6,488 bases of DNA, taken from positions 9,431-15,918 of the forward strand of contig QHTY01000055.1 in assembly GCA_003220985.1 (NCBI GenBank). Direction: 5' to 3'. The position numbers were made by a program, and so were the translations under genes. Source of the stretch: Gemmatimonadota bacterium. Lineage in GTDB: Bacteria > Gemmatimonadota > Gemmatimonadetes > Gemmatimonadales > GWC2-71-9. The notes below the pieces were generated by a model, which saw nothing but the letters and a program-made list of their open reading frames with translations, ran no database searches and was not told the origin of the DNA. Shown here in pieces: positions 1 through 4,271 of this stretch. Position 1 is the first letter of the stretch, and each line of letters opens with the position of its first letter.

Positions 1-224
1 CCCGTGCCACCGAAGTAGTACGTAAGCGGCTCGGCGGCGTGGCCGGCGACCGCGGTGACGCGTCCGCCCCGGAACGGCCCGATCTCGCGCCATTCGAGCG
101 CGTTGTAGAGAGAGGTATCAAAGACAGGAGCCGGGAGTCTGGAGCTAGGGGCTTGGCGGTGCTGGGCGACGGCAGGGGTCGCGAGGAGAAGGATCCAACC
201 CGCAAAAACGAGGCGGCGGGACAT
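1..224 (-). CDS. Sortilin/VPS10-like BNR-repeat propeller protein, N-terminal part
   Basis: This reading frame is open from an ATG at 224 to the left edge, giving 74 residues; the rest of the gene is outside the window. Residues 1-20 form a signal peptide: Arg-rich start, hydrophobic core ILLLATPAVA, likely cleavage after AVA. A Pro/Ser/Arg-rich linker (about 22-35) follows, then LEWREIGPFRGGRVTAVAG and a YYFGGTG-type strand. That is the characteristic opening of the large exported sortilin-like (VPS10/BNR, 'glycosyl hydrolase-like') propellers common in soil Gemmatimonadota and Acidobacteriota. Those proteins usually run near 1000 residues and their substrate is generally unknown. The Shine-Dalgarno is weak (GGAG about 11 nt upstream). 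A perfect TATAAT lies about 34 nt before the start, so the gene may have its own promoter although it follows the propeller gene on the same strand. The linker is encoded by a 7-bp-period tract. Family assignment is confident; function is not known. Confidence 0.75.
   Translation of the reverse strand, partial: MSRRLVFAGWILLLATPAVAQHRQAPSSRLPAPVFDTSLYNALEWREIGPFRGGRVTAVAGHAAEPLTYYFGGT
124..158 (-). repeat. 7-bp-period tract in the linker of the sortilin-like gene
   Basis: Plus-strand units are ACAGGAG, CCGGGAG, TCTGGAG, CTAGGGG and CTTGGCG: five degenerate heptads with consensus YYNGGRG. On the coding strand they are C-rich and encode roughly residues 23-34, RQAPSSRLPAPV, immediately after the signal peptide. 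The same heptad type appears inside atpI at 3731-3765. Copies are imperfect, so this is seen periodicity rather than a clean microsatellite. Confidence 0.6.
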
Positions 225-257
225 AAACGGCAACGCTCCGGTTCGAAGGGAGCCGCT

Positions 258-263
258 ATTATA
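258..263 (-). promoter_or_regulatory. Candidate -10 box upstream of the sortilin-like gene
   Basis: Read on the minus strand, 263-258 is a perfect TATAAT in otherwise very GC-rich DNA, between the propeller stop codon (283) and the sortilin-like start (224). It would place the transcript start near 250 with a leader of roughly 25 nt. No convincing -35 hexamer is seen 16-18 nt upstream (the site there reads GTAGCG), so either the promoter relies on its -10 element or the match is chance. Confidence 0.35.
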
Positions 264-282
264 TCCCGCCGCCGTTGCTCCG

Positions 283-1284
283 CTACGGCGTCTGCGGTGC
301 GGGCGTCCTCGGCGGCACGATGGCCTGGCCGATGGTGTTGTTGTCGGTCCCGAACCAGATCGCCTTCGTCCGAGGATCGTAGAACATGTGCCGGACCACG
401 CCGCCGCCGCTCGGCACTTGCGTCTCTTCCGAGAACTGTAGCGTGCGCGCATCAAACGACACGAAGCGATTCGGCCGCGACGTCTCGACCACCCAAACGC
501 GATCTTCATCATCGCGTACCATCGCATACGGTCGCGCGTCCGCGCCGCCGGGCAACTGCCACTCGTCGATCTTGCCGGTCTCCGGATCGTAGCGGCCCAG
601 CTTGCCGCCGGCATAGTCGCCGTACCAGACACGATCGTCGGACGTGATCTCCATCCGCCGCGGGCGGGTCTCCGGCCGCGGCAGCGTGATCTCGCGCAGC
701 TGCATCGTCGCGGGATCGACCGTCGCGATCTTGTTCGTGCCGAACTCCATGAACCAGGGATGCCCCTTCGAGTCCATCTTGATGCCGTAGGGACGCGCGT
801 TCTCGGTCGGCACTTTGATGAGGCGGATCGTTCCGCTGGCGACGGTCAGGTGACCAACGGCGTTGCCGCCCTGCGCCGTGAACCAGATGTCACCGTTCTT
901 GTCGAACACCAGGGTGTGCGGATCGCGCACCATGCGGTCGGGGATCGGGTACTGCTTGATGCTGCCGTCTTTGGGATCGAGCCGGCCGATGTAGCCCGCG
1001 AGGTTTCCCGAGTACCACACCATGCCCGACTTGTCGACGATCAGGTTGTGTGGGCCGCTGCCGGGTGGTAGCTCGTATTTCTTGAACTCGCCCGTCGTCG
1101 GCACGAAGTAGGCGAGATAGTTGCCCGCCTGGCCGCAGAACCAGATCCGATTCGTCGTCGGATCGACAAACGGATCGCGGGGACGCGTGTCCGCCCACGG
1201 GACAGGCCATTCTTTGATGACTGGGGGTTTGTCGACTACCGGAGTGACTGCGACAACAACTGCCGAGACGAGTAATGCTTTCAT
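283..1284 (-). CDS. Secreted seven-bladed streptogramin-lyase-like (Vgb-type) propeller
   Basis: This 333-residue protein starts at ATG 1284 behind a strong AAAGGAG six nt away. Residues 1-16 are hydrophobic after MK and look like an export signal, although no clean AxA cleavage site is visible. The body has seven repeats with a PxxxxxDxxGxxWF pattern followed by GxxIGxLDP: near 37-62, 78-104, 122-148, 165-191, 208-234, 252-278 and 298-323. That makes a complete seven-bladed propeller of the virginiamycin B lyase family. Vgb linearises streptogramin B antibiotics with Mg2+. Most family members in soil genomes are uncharacterised, and the Vgb catalytic His/Glu positions cannot be mapped here without an alignment, so antibiotic cleavage should not be assumed. 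Histidines at 79, 123 and 299 lie at blade starts. The tail (322-333) is Pro/Thr-rich. The gene sits 57 nt after atpH where atpA would often be, so read-through from the atp operon is possible. Confidence 0.8.
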   Translation of the reverse strand: MKALLVSAVVVAVTPVVDKPPVIKEWPVPWADTRPRDPFVDPTTNRIWFCGQAGNYLAYFVPTTGEFKKYELPPGSGPHNLIVDKSGMVWYSGNLAGYIGRLDPKDGSIKQYPIPDRMVRDPHTLVFDKNGDIWFTAQGGNAVGHLTVASGTIRLIKVPTENARPYGIKMDSKGHPWFMEFGTNKIATVDPATMQLREITLPRPETRPRRMEITSDDRVWYGDYAGGKLGRYDPETGKIDEWQLPGGADARPYAMVRDDEDRVWVVETSRPNRFVSFDARTLQFSEETQVPSGGGVVRHMFYDPRTKAIWFGTDNNTIGQAIVPPRTPAPQTP

Positions 1285-1290
1285 AGAAGT

Positions 1291-1297
1291 CTCCTTT
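1291..1297 (-). promoter_or_regulatory. Ribosome binding site of the propeller gene
   Basis: The minus strand reads AAAGGAG, then a 6-nt spacer (ACTTCT) and the ATG at 1284. The AAAG half belongs to the last unit of the 10-bp-period tract that lies upstream. Confidence 0.75.
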
Positions 1298-1338
1298 GCC
1301 GCCTTGTGCCGCCTTTTGCCGCCGCTTTACCTGCCGCC
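1294..1338 (-). repeat. 10-bp-period tract ending in the propeller Shine-Dalgarno
   Basis: Minus-strand units in order are GGCGGCAGGT (1338-1329), a 5-nt AAAGC break, GGCGGCAAAA (1323-1314), GGCGGCACAA (1313-1304) and GGCGGCAAAG (1303-1294). GAG then completes AAAGGAG. The tract fills most of the gap between the atpH stop and the propeller start. A closely related tract lies before atpI at 3902-3931. Confidence 0.75.
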
Positions 1339-1341
1339 GTT

Positions 1342-1866
1342 TCACTCCCCCGTAAGCATTCTCCGTTGCAGTGCTGTGAGACGCCGGCGCACCGAGCCGT
1401 CAAAGATGCGGTCGCCGACCCTTACCACTACCCCGCCGAGGATTTTAGGATCGGACCGGAAGTAGGCCCGCACCTCGCGGCCCAGCGCCTTGGTCAGCCG
1501 CTCCACCACCTGCTTTTGCGTGCGCGCGTCGGGCTCGTTCGCGAGGGTCACGCCGGCGTGCACGCGGTTCAGCTTGTGATCTAAGAGGACTTGATACTCC
1601 TGCGCAATCTCGCCGAGCAGCCCCTGGCGCCCGCGCCGCACCACGGCTTGCAGGAATCTGACGAACTCCGCCGGCGCTTCGTCCTTGAGCGCGCGCTCCA
1701 GGATTTGGGCTTTGGCGGCTTTCGACACGCGCGGCGACTCGAGCGCGGTGGCAATGCGCTCGTCCGCCTGGATCGCCCCGGTGACGGCGTCGAGCAGAGG
1801 CCCGTACTGGTCGCCGGCCGCGAACAGCGCCTCGGCATAGTTGCGCGCGACCGTCACGCTTTTCAC
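1342..1866 (-). CDS. atpH: F1Fo ATP synthase delta subunit
   Basis: Delta joins the top of the F1 catalytic hexamer to the peripheral b stalk on the cytoplasmic side. The protein is 174 residues, normal for the family (about 175-180). It opens with VARNYAEALF (6-15), the usual delta N-terminus, continues through the helical N-terminal domain, and carries the C-terminal signature DPKILGGVVVRVGDRIFDGS at 139-158, the stator contact region. I chose the GTG at 1866 because it gives a GTGA overlap of 4 nt with the atpF stop and leaves the conserved YAEALF at the expected place; another GTG lies at 1857. The frame is open further upstream, but that part only shadows atpF. A GGAG lies about 11 nt before the start, so translation is probably coupled to atpF. 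It is the last ATP synthase gene of the cluster; atpA and atpG do not follow. Confidence 0.93.
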   Translation of the reverse strand: MKSVTVARNYAEALFAAGDQYGPLLDAVTGAIQADERIATALESPRVSKAAKAQILERALKDEAPAEFVRFLQAVVRRGRQGLLGEIAQEYQVLLDHKLNRVHAGVTLANEPDARTQKQVVERLTKALGREVRAYFRSDPKILGGVVVRVGDRIFDGSVRRRLTALQRRMLTGE

Positions 1867-2417
1867 CGCTTTTTCGTCTCCGCTTTGCCGAGGCTCTCGA
1901 GGAACTCCGTGACGAGCCGGCGATTGGCTTCTGTGTCGAGATTCGCCTCGATGACCCGCGAGGCCGCGGCGATGGACAGATCCACCGCCTCGCGCCGCAG
2001 CGCCAAGATCGCTTTCTCTTTCTCGGTGTCGATGTCTTTGCGCGCGCGAGTGAGCAGCGCGTCGTACTCCTCGCGCGCCTTGGCGAGCAGCGTCTCGCGC
2101 TCCTTCTGGGAGACCGCTTTTGCCTTCGCCAGGATCTCCGCCGCCTCGTTCCGCGCGGCCGCAATCTGCTTCCGATGCTCCTCGAGCAGTCGCTGCGCCT
2201 CGGTATTCGCTTTTTCGGCGTCCCCGAGCTGCTTCTGAATGCGCCGCTCGCGCTCCTCGACCGATTTCACGAGCACCGGGAATCCCCAGCGCCACAGCAC
2301 GAAGAGCAGGATGCCGAAGACGACCAGCGTCCAGATGATCAACCCGGGGTTGATCGTGAACGGGCCTCCCCCTCCCCCTGCCCCTGCTTCGTGCGCTTCC
2401 TGCAGCAGCAGCAGCAC
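1863..2417 (-). CDS. atpF: F1Fo ATP synthase b subunit
   Basis: Subunit b forms the peripheral stalk: one membrane helix and a long dimeric coiled coil reaching to delta. The 184 residues show an N-terminal lead (VLLLLQEAHEAGAGGGGGP, 1-19), a membrane helix at about 24-50 (PGLIIWTLVVFGILLFVLWRW) and a charged alanine-rich coiled coil from about 52 to 150. The ending SRVIEANLDTEANRRLVTEFLESLGK is typical of b C-termini. The start is GTG at 2417, overlapping the atpE stop by 1 nt (TAGTG). No good Shine-Dalgarno precedes it, so coupling to atpE is likely. The lead is odd: four consecutive CTG codons follow the start, and the glycine run comes from a 6-bp repeat. A start nearer the membrane helix cannot be excluded, but no ATG is available there. 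Confidence 0.93.
   Translation of the reverse strand: MLLLLQEAHEAGAGGGGGPFTINPGLIIWTLVVFGILLFVLWRWGFPVLVKSVEERERRIQKQLGDAEKANTEAQRLLEEHRKQIAAARNEAAEILAKAKAVSQKERETLLAKAREEYDALLTRARKDIDTEKEKAILALRREAVDLSIAAASRVIEANLDTEANRRLVTEFLESLGKAETKKR
2365..2388 (-). repeat. 6-bp-period tract encoding the glycine run of the b subunit
   Basis: Plus-strand units are CCTCCC, CCTCCC, CCTGCC and CCTGCT. On the coding strand they give the Ala/Gly-rich stretch (about residues 11-18) just before the membrane helix of AtpF. Since 6 is divisible by 3, copy-number change here would keep the reading frame. Confidence 0.6.
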
Positions 2418-2683
2418 TAGGCCAACTTGAAGAGGAGGGCAAACACCAATGCGGCCAACGTCGCGCCTTCGACCAGCGCCGCGGTCAGGATCATCGCACC
2501 GCGGATGTCGGCCGACGCCTCGGGCTGCCGCGCGATGGCTTCGACCGCCTGACCGCCAATGCGGCCGATGCCGAGGCCGGCGCCGATGATCGCGAGCCCC
2601 ATCCCGATGCCGGCGCCGAGCAGCGCGTTGCTGTTGAGCGCCGTCTCGGGCGTGGCTTGGAGCAGCATGAGCAGGTTGTACAT
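2417..2683 (-). CDS. atpE: F1Fo ATP synthase c subunit (proteolipid)
   Basis: Subunit c is the hairpin protein whose ring turns as ions cross the membrane. The 88 residues hold helix 1 (about 21-45, with the glycine ladder GAGIGMGLAIIGAGLGIG), the polar loop with the F1-contacting RQP at 52-54, and helix 2 (about 62-86) with the ion-carrying Glu72 in LVEGAT. Sodium-type c subunits have Ser or Thr right after this Glu and a Gln in helix 1. Here Gly73 follows, and Ile40 aligns to the Gln position by eye, so proton coupling is inferred. The start is ATG 2683 with GAGG six nt upstream at 2690-2693; ATG 2668 is possible but has no Shine-Dalgarno. A 20-residue lead, MYNLLMLLQATPETALNSNA, precedes helix 1. 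Apart from atpZ-atpI, this is the only atp start here not overlapped by its upstream gene. Confidence 0.96.
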   Translation of the reverse strand: MYNLLMLLQATPETALNSNALLGAGIGMGLAIIGAGLGIGRIGGQAVEAIARQPEASADIRGAMILTAALVEGATLAALVFALLFKLA

Positions 2684-2702
2684 ATCGTCCCTCTAGTAAA
2701 GT

Positions 2703-2737
2703 GTCTGTGCGTCGTGCGTCGTGCGTGGTGCGTGGTC
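2703..2737 (-). repeat. 7-bp tandem tract between atpB and atpE
   Basis: Plus-strand units are GTCTGTG, CGTCGTG, CGTCGTG, CGTGGTG and CGTGGTC: five copies, two of them identical. The tract fills the gap between the atpB stop (2736-2738) and the atpE Shine-Dalgarno and touches the atpB stop codon. On the sense strand the unit is CACSACG. In other bacteria the leader of atpE raises its translation because many c copies are needed; whether this tract does so is inference. Confidence 0.7.
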
Positions 2738-3587
2738 AATGCTCGTGCCTCATCAGTCCAATGAAGACCGATGTCAGCAGAGCGAAGATATAGGCCTGCA
2801 GAAACGCAACCAGCAGCTCGAGAAACATCATGAACAGCGTCAGCGCGACAGAGCCCGCCACCACGCCGTAGCGAATCACGGCCGGCGCGGTGCCGAAGAC
2901 GAAGATGAGGCCGAGGAGCACGAGGATCACGAAGTGCCCCGCCGTCATGTTCGCGAAAAGTCGCAGGGTCAGCGCGAACGGCTTGACGAGTTTGCCGATC
3001 AGCTCGACGGGCGTCATGATGATCGCCATGATGACGGCGCCGATGCCTTTCATGCCCGGCGGCACCATCACGATGGTCTTCAGGTACCCCTTGGGACCGA
3101 GCGTGCGGAAGCCGGAGATCTCGATCGTCAGAAAGGCGGTCAGCGCGAGCCCGGCGGTCACGGCGATGTTGCCGGTGGCGGCGGCGCCCCACGGCAGCAG
3201 CCCCAGCAGATTGCAGTACAGAATGAAGAAGAAGAGCGTCAAGATGTAGGGCGCAAAGACTTCCCCGCCGTGCCCGATGCTCGCGATCGCGACGTCGTTC
3301 CGGACGAACAGGACCATGGCCTCGACGGCGGCGCCGATGCCGCCCGGTGCCTTGCCTTCGCGGTGGCGCCGATCGACCTGTCGCCCACCCCACCAGATCG
3401 TGAGCCAGACGAGGAACGCGGCGAGGAGCATGAAGACGACGTGCTTGGTCGGCGACACATCGATGTGGGTGCCCGGGATGTACCAGGGACCCGGCAGCGT
3501 CTTCTCCCCGATGAACGGCAGCTCGATCACATGGCTGTCGCCGGTGTGATGGAAGATCATCGCGCCGATATCGGGTTTCTGCATCAC
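2736..3587 (-). CDS. atpB: F1Fo ATP synthase a subunit
   Basis: Subunit a provides the two half-channels that load and unload the c ring. The 283 residues contain an extended N-terminus with HHTGDSHVIELPFIG (13-27) and membrane helices near 48-66, 110-133, 140-158, 182-202, 213-235 and 240-277. The hallmark helix is LIGKLVKPFALTLRLFANMTAGHF, with the essential arginine at Arg209, and the last helix has FLQAYIFALLTSVFIG, with Gln264 matching E. coli Gln252. His218 and Glu257 occupy the positions of E. coli Glu219 and His245, the swapped pair also seen in mitochondria and many bacteria. The start is taken as GTG 3587 (GTGA, 4-nt overlap with atpI, GAGG 8 nt upstream). ATG 3584, giving a 1-nt TGATG overlap, is almost equally good and removes only one residue. 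Confidence 0.95.
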   Translation of the reverse strand: MMQKPDIGAMIFHHTGDSHVIELPFIGEKTLPGPWYIPGTHIDVSPTKHVVFMLLAAFLVWLTIWWGGRQVDRRHREGKAPGGIGAAVEAMVLFVRNDVAIASIGHGGEVFAPYILTLFFFILYCNLLGLLPWGAAATGNIAVTAGLALTAFLTIEISGFRTLGPKGYLKTIVMVPPGMKGIGAVIMAIIMTPVELIGKLVKPFALTLRLFANMTAGHFVILVLLGLIFVFGTAPAVIRYGVVAGSVALTLFMMFLELLVAFLQAYIFALLTSVFIGLMRHEH

Positions 3588-3892
3588 CTGAGAAACCTCG
3601 TTTCCAGGAACAAGAGCGGCAACAGCACACCGACGTACCCCAGCAGGGCCGGCACCGTCCGCGACACGATCAGGACGATCCCCACGCCCAGGAACCGGAT
3701 CCCGATGCCGCCGAGCCAGCGGGCCATAAACTCGGGGTTAGGGGCTCGGAGCTTGGGCCTCAGTAGAACGACAGCCCAGAGCTGCGCGAGAACCGCGATT
3801 CCACCACCGATCGCCGCAGGCTCACCACCAAGCGCAGTGGCTACCGCGACCAACCCAACACCGAGAGCGACGAGGATGACCAAAGCTTTCAC
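3584..3892 (-). CDS. atpI: ATP synthase subunit I-like membrane protein
   Basis: This is a 102-residue, strongly hydrophobic protein with four predicted membrane segments (about 3-21, 27-45, 60-78 and 80-98). It sits between atpZ and atpB, exactly where subunit I of the ATP synthase protein I family is found. Family members help assemble the c ring and are not part of the finished enzyme. The ending GYVGVLLPLLFLETRFL fits the family; identity rests on topology and position more than on a unique motif. The start is GTG 3892, with AAAGGGG six nt upstream derived from a 10-bp-period tract. The stop overlaps the atpB start. The loop between membrane segments 2 and 3 (residues 43-54, LLRPKLRAPNPE) is encoded by five heptads, so gain or loss of one would frameshift the gene. 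Confidence 0.75.
   Translation of the reverse strand: MKALVILVALGVGLVAVATALGGEPAAIGGGIAVLAQLWAVVLLRPKLRAPNPEFMARWLGGIGIRFLGVGIVLIVSRTVPALLGYVGVLLPLLFLETRFLR
3731..3765 (-). repeat. 7-bp-period tract inside atpI
   Basis: Plus-strand units are CTCGGGG, TTAGGGG, CTCGGAG, CTTGGGC and CTCAGTA, consensus CTNGGRG, the same style as the tract at 124-158. It encodes the loop between membrane segments 2 and 3 of AtpI. Confidence 0.6.
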
Positions 3893-3901
3893 GTCGCGCC
3901 C

Positions 3902-3931
3902 CTTTACCGCCTCCTACCGCCCCTTACCGCC
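3902..3931 (-). repeat. 10-bp-period tract ending in the atpI Shine-Dalgarno
   Basis: Minus-strand units are GGCGGTAAGG (3931-3922), GGCGGTAGGA (3921-3912) and GGCGGTAAAG (3911-3902). GGG then gives AAAGGGG, followed by the 6-nt spacer CGCGAC and the GTG start at 3892. The tract also writes the last residues of AtpZ (KGGKGR), and the atpZ stop codon lies inside the middle unit. It matches the tract before the propeller gene in unit length, copy number, unit sequence and distance to the start. Confidence 0.75.
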
Positions 3932-4168
3932 CTTACTCTCCATGTCTTTCTTCACGCGGTAGTAAATGCTCATGAATCCAGCAAAGCCCCCCACGAACGC
4001 CCCGACGATCGTGAACAGCGGCCGCGTATGCGTCCAGCCGTCGACGAACCAGCCGCCCGCACCGAACAGCAGGATGGCGATGGTGAAGTTGAGCGCCATC
4101 CCGAAGTACTCGTAGCCCTGACTGTATCCCTTGACCTCGGGCGGTTCGTCTTTTTGAGCGGGAGTCAT
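3914..4168 (-). CDS. atpZ: AtpZ/AtpI-family small membrane protein of the ATP synthase operon
   Basis: This is an 84-residue protein with a polar N-terminus (1-20, Lys/Glu/Pro-rich) and two membrane segments (about 23-43 and 50-70). They are joined by the family motif GGWFVDGWTHTRPLFTIVGAFVGGFAG, with Asp43 and Pro50 at the usual spots. Members open atp operons in many bacteria; work on Bacillus suggested a role with AtpI in divalent cation uptake or in ATP synthase assembly, which is not settled. The start is ATG 4168; no clear Shine-Dalgarno precedes it (the upstream bases read CCCGGCGCAAC). It is the first gene of the cluster and is divergent from moxR. Its C-terminal SKGGKGR is produced by the 10-bp-period tract and so is probably not conserved. 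Confidence 0.85.
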   Translation of the reverse strand: MTPAQKDEPPEVKGYSQGYEYFGMALNFTIAILLFGAGGWFVDGWTHTRPLFTIVGAFVGGFAGFMSIYYRVKKDMESKGGKGR

Positions 4169-4189
4169 GTTGCGCCGGGAAACCTAGAG

Positions 4190-4211
4190 GCTTGTGAAAT
4201 TTTTCGCAAGC
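4190..4211. promoter_or_regulatory. 22-bp near-palindrome between atpZ and moxR
   Basis: The left arm GCTTGTGAAA (4190-4199) and right arm TTTCGCAAGC (4202-4211) pair at nine of ten positions; the tenth is a T opposite G, and TT lies in the centre. AGGCTTG at the left arm (4188-4194) recurs at 4220-4226, 32 bp later, about three helical turns on the same DNA face. The site lies in the only divergent intergenic region of the window, 22 nt from the atpZ start. It could be an operator for a dimeric regulator, or a hairpin in a moxR leader if transcription starts upstream. It does not lie behind any gene end, so it is not a terminator. Confidence 0.45.
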
Positions 4212-4231
4212 AAACTGTCAGGCTTGCAACG

Positions 4232-4246
4232 CTATGTGGCGCATAG
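4232..4246. promoter_or_regulatory. 15-bp near-palindrome in the moxR leader
   Basis: CTATG (4232-4236) and CATAG (4242-4246) are inverted around TGGCG. One further G:C pair forms inside, with a T opposite G between, again giving a near-perfect dyad. It lies 26 nt before the moxR start. CATAGT (4242-4247) could be read as a poor -10 hexamer for moxR, but no matching -35 is seen. Weak support; an operator or RNA hairpin role is inference. Confidence 0.3.
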
Positions 4247-4271
4247 TGGTAGGGTCTTGTAGCTTGGGCAG

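Noticed and set aside
270..290. Intrinsic terminator after the propeller gene
   Set aside because: The CGCCGT/ACGGCG stem is only 6 bp with a 9-nt loop, it overlaps the stop codon, and no T-run follows on the minus strand.
39..647. Plus-strand frame of about 202 codons at the left end
   Set aside because: It is antisense to the sortilin-like gene and the propeller, has Arg/Ser-rich composition and no recognisable domain.
283..1284. Streptogramin resistance gene
   Set aside because: The fold matches the Vgb family, but the catalytic residues could not be placed, the protein looks exported and most family members in soil bacteria are not resistance enzymes.
1867..2442. Upstream extension of the atpH reading frame
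   Set aside because: The extension overlaps all of atpF and encodes Arg/Ser/Gly-rich nonsense; the GTG at 1866 with a GTGA junction explains the true start.
1294..3931. CRISPR array or mobile-element ends made from the repeat tracts
   Set aside because: Units are 6-10 bp, directly tandem without spacers, and there are no transposase fragments, terminal inverted repeats or target-site duplications.
2721..3962. Long plus-strand reading frame of about 413 codons opposite atpB and atpI
   Set aside because: It is antisense to well recognised atp genes, its translation is charged and low-complexity (His/Asp/Arg/Glu), and long antisense frames are expected in DNA this GC-rich.
4188..4247. Sigma70 promoters for atpZ or moxR
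   Set aside because: CTGACA-like and TTGCAA-like -35 candidates exist, but none has a credible -10 at 16-18 nt on its strand, so no promoter is called.
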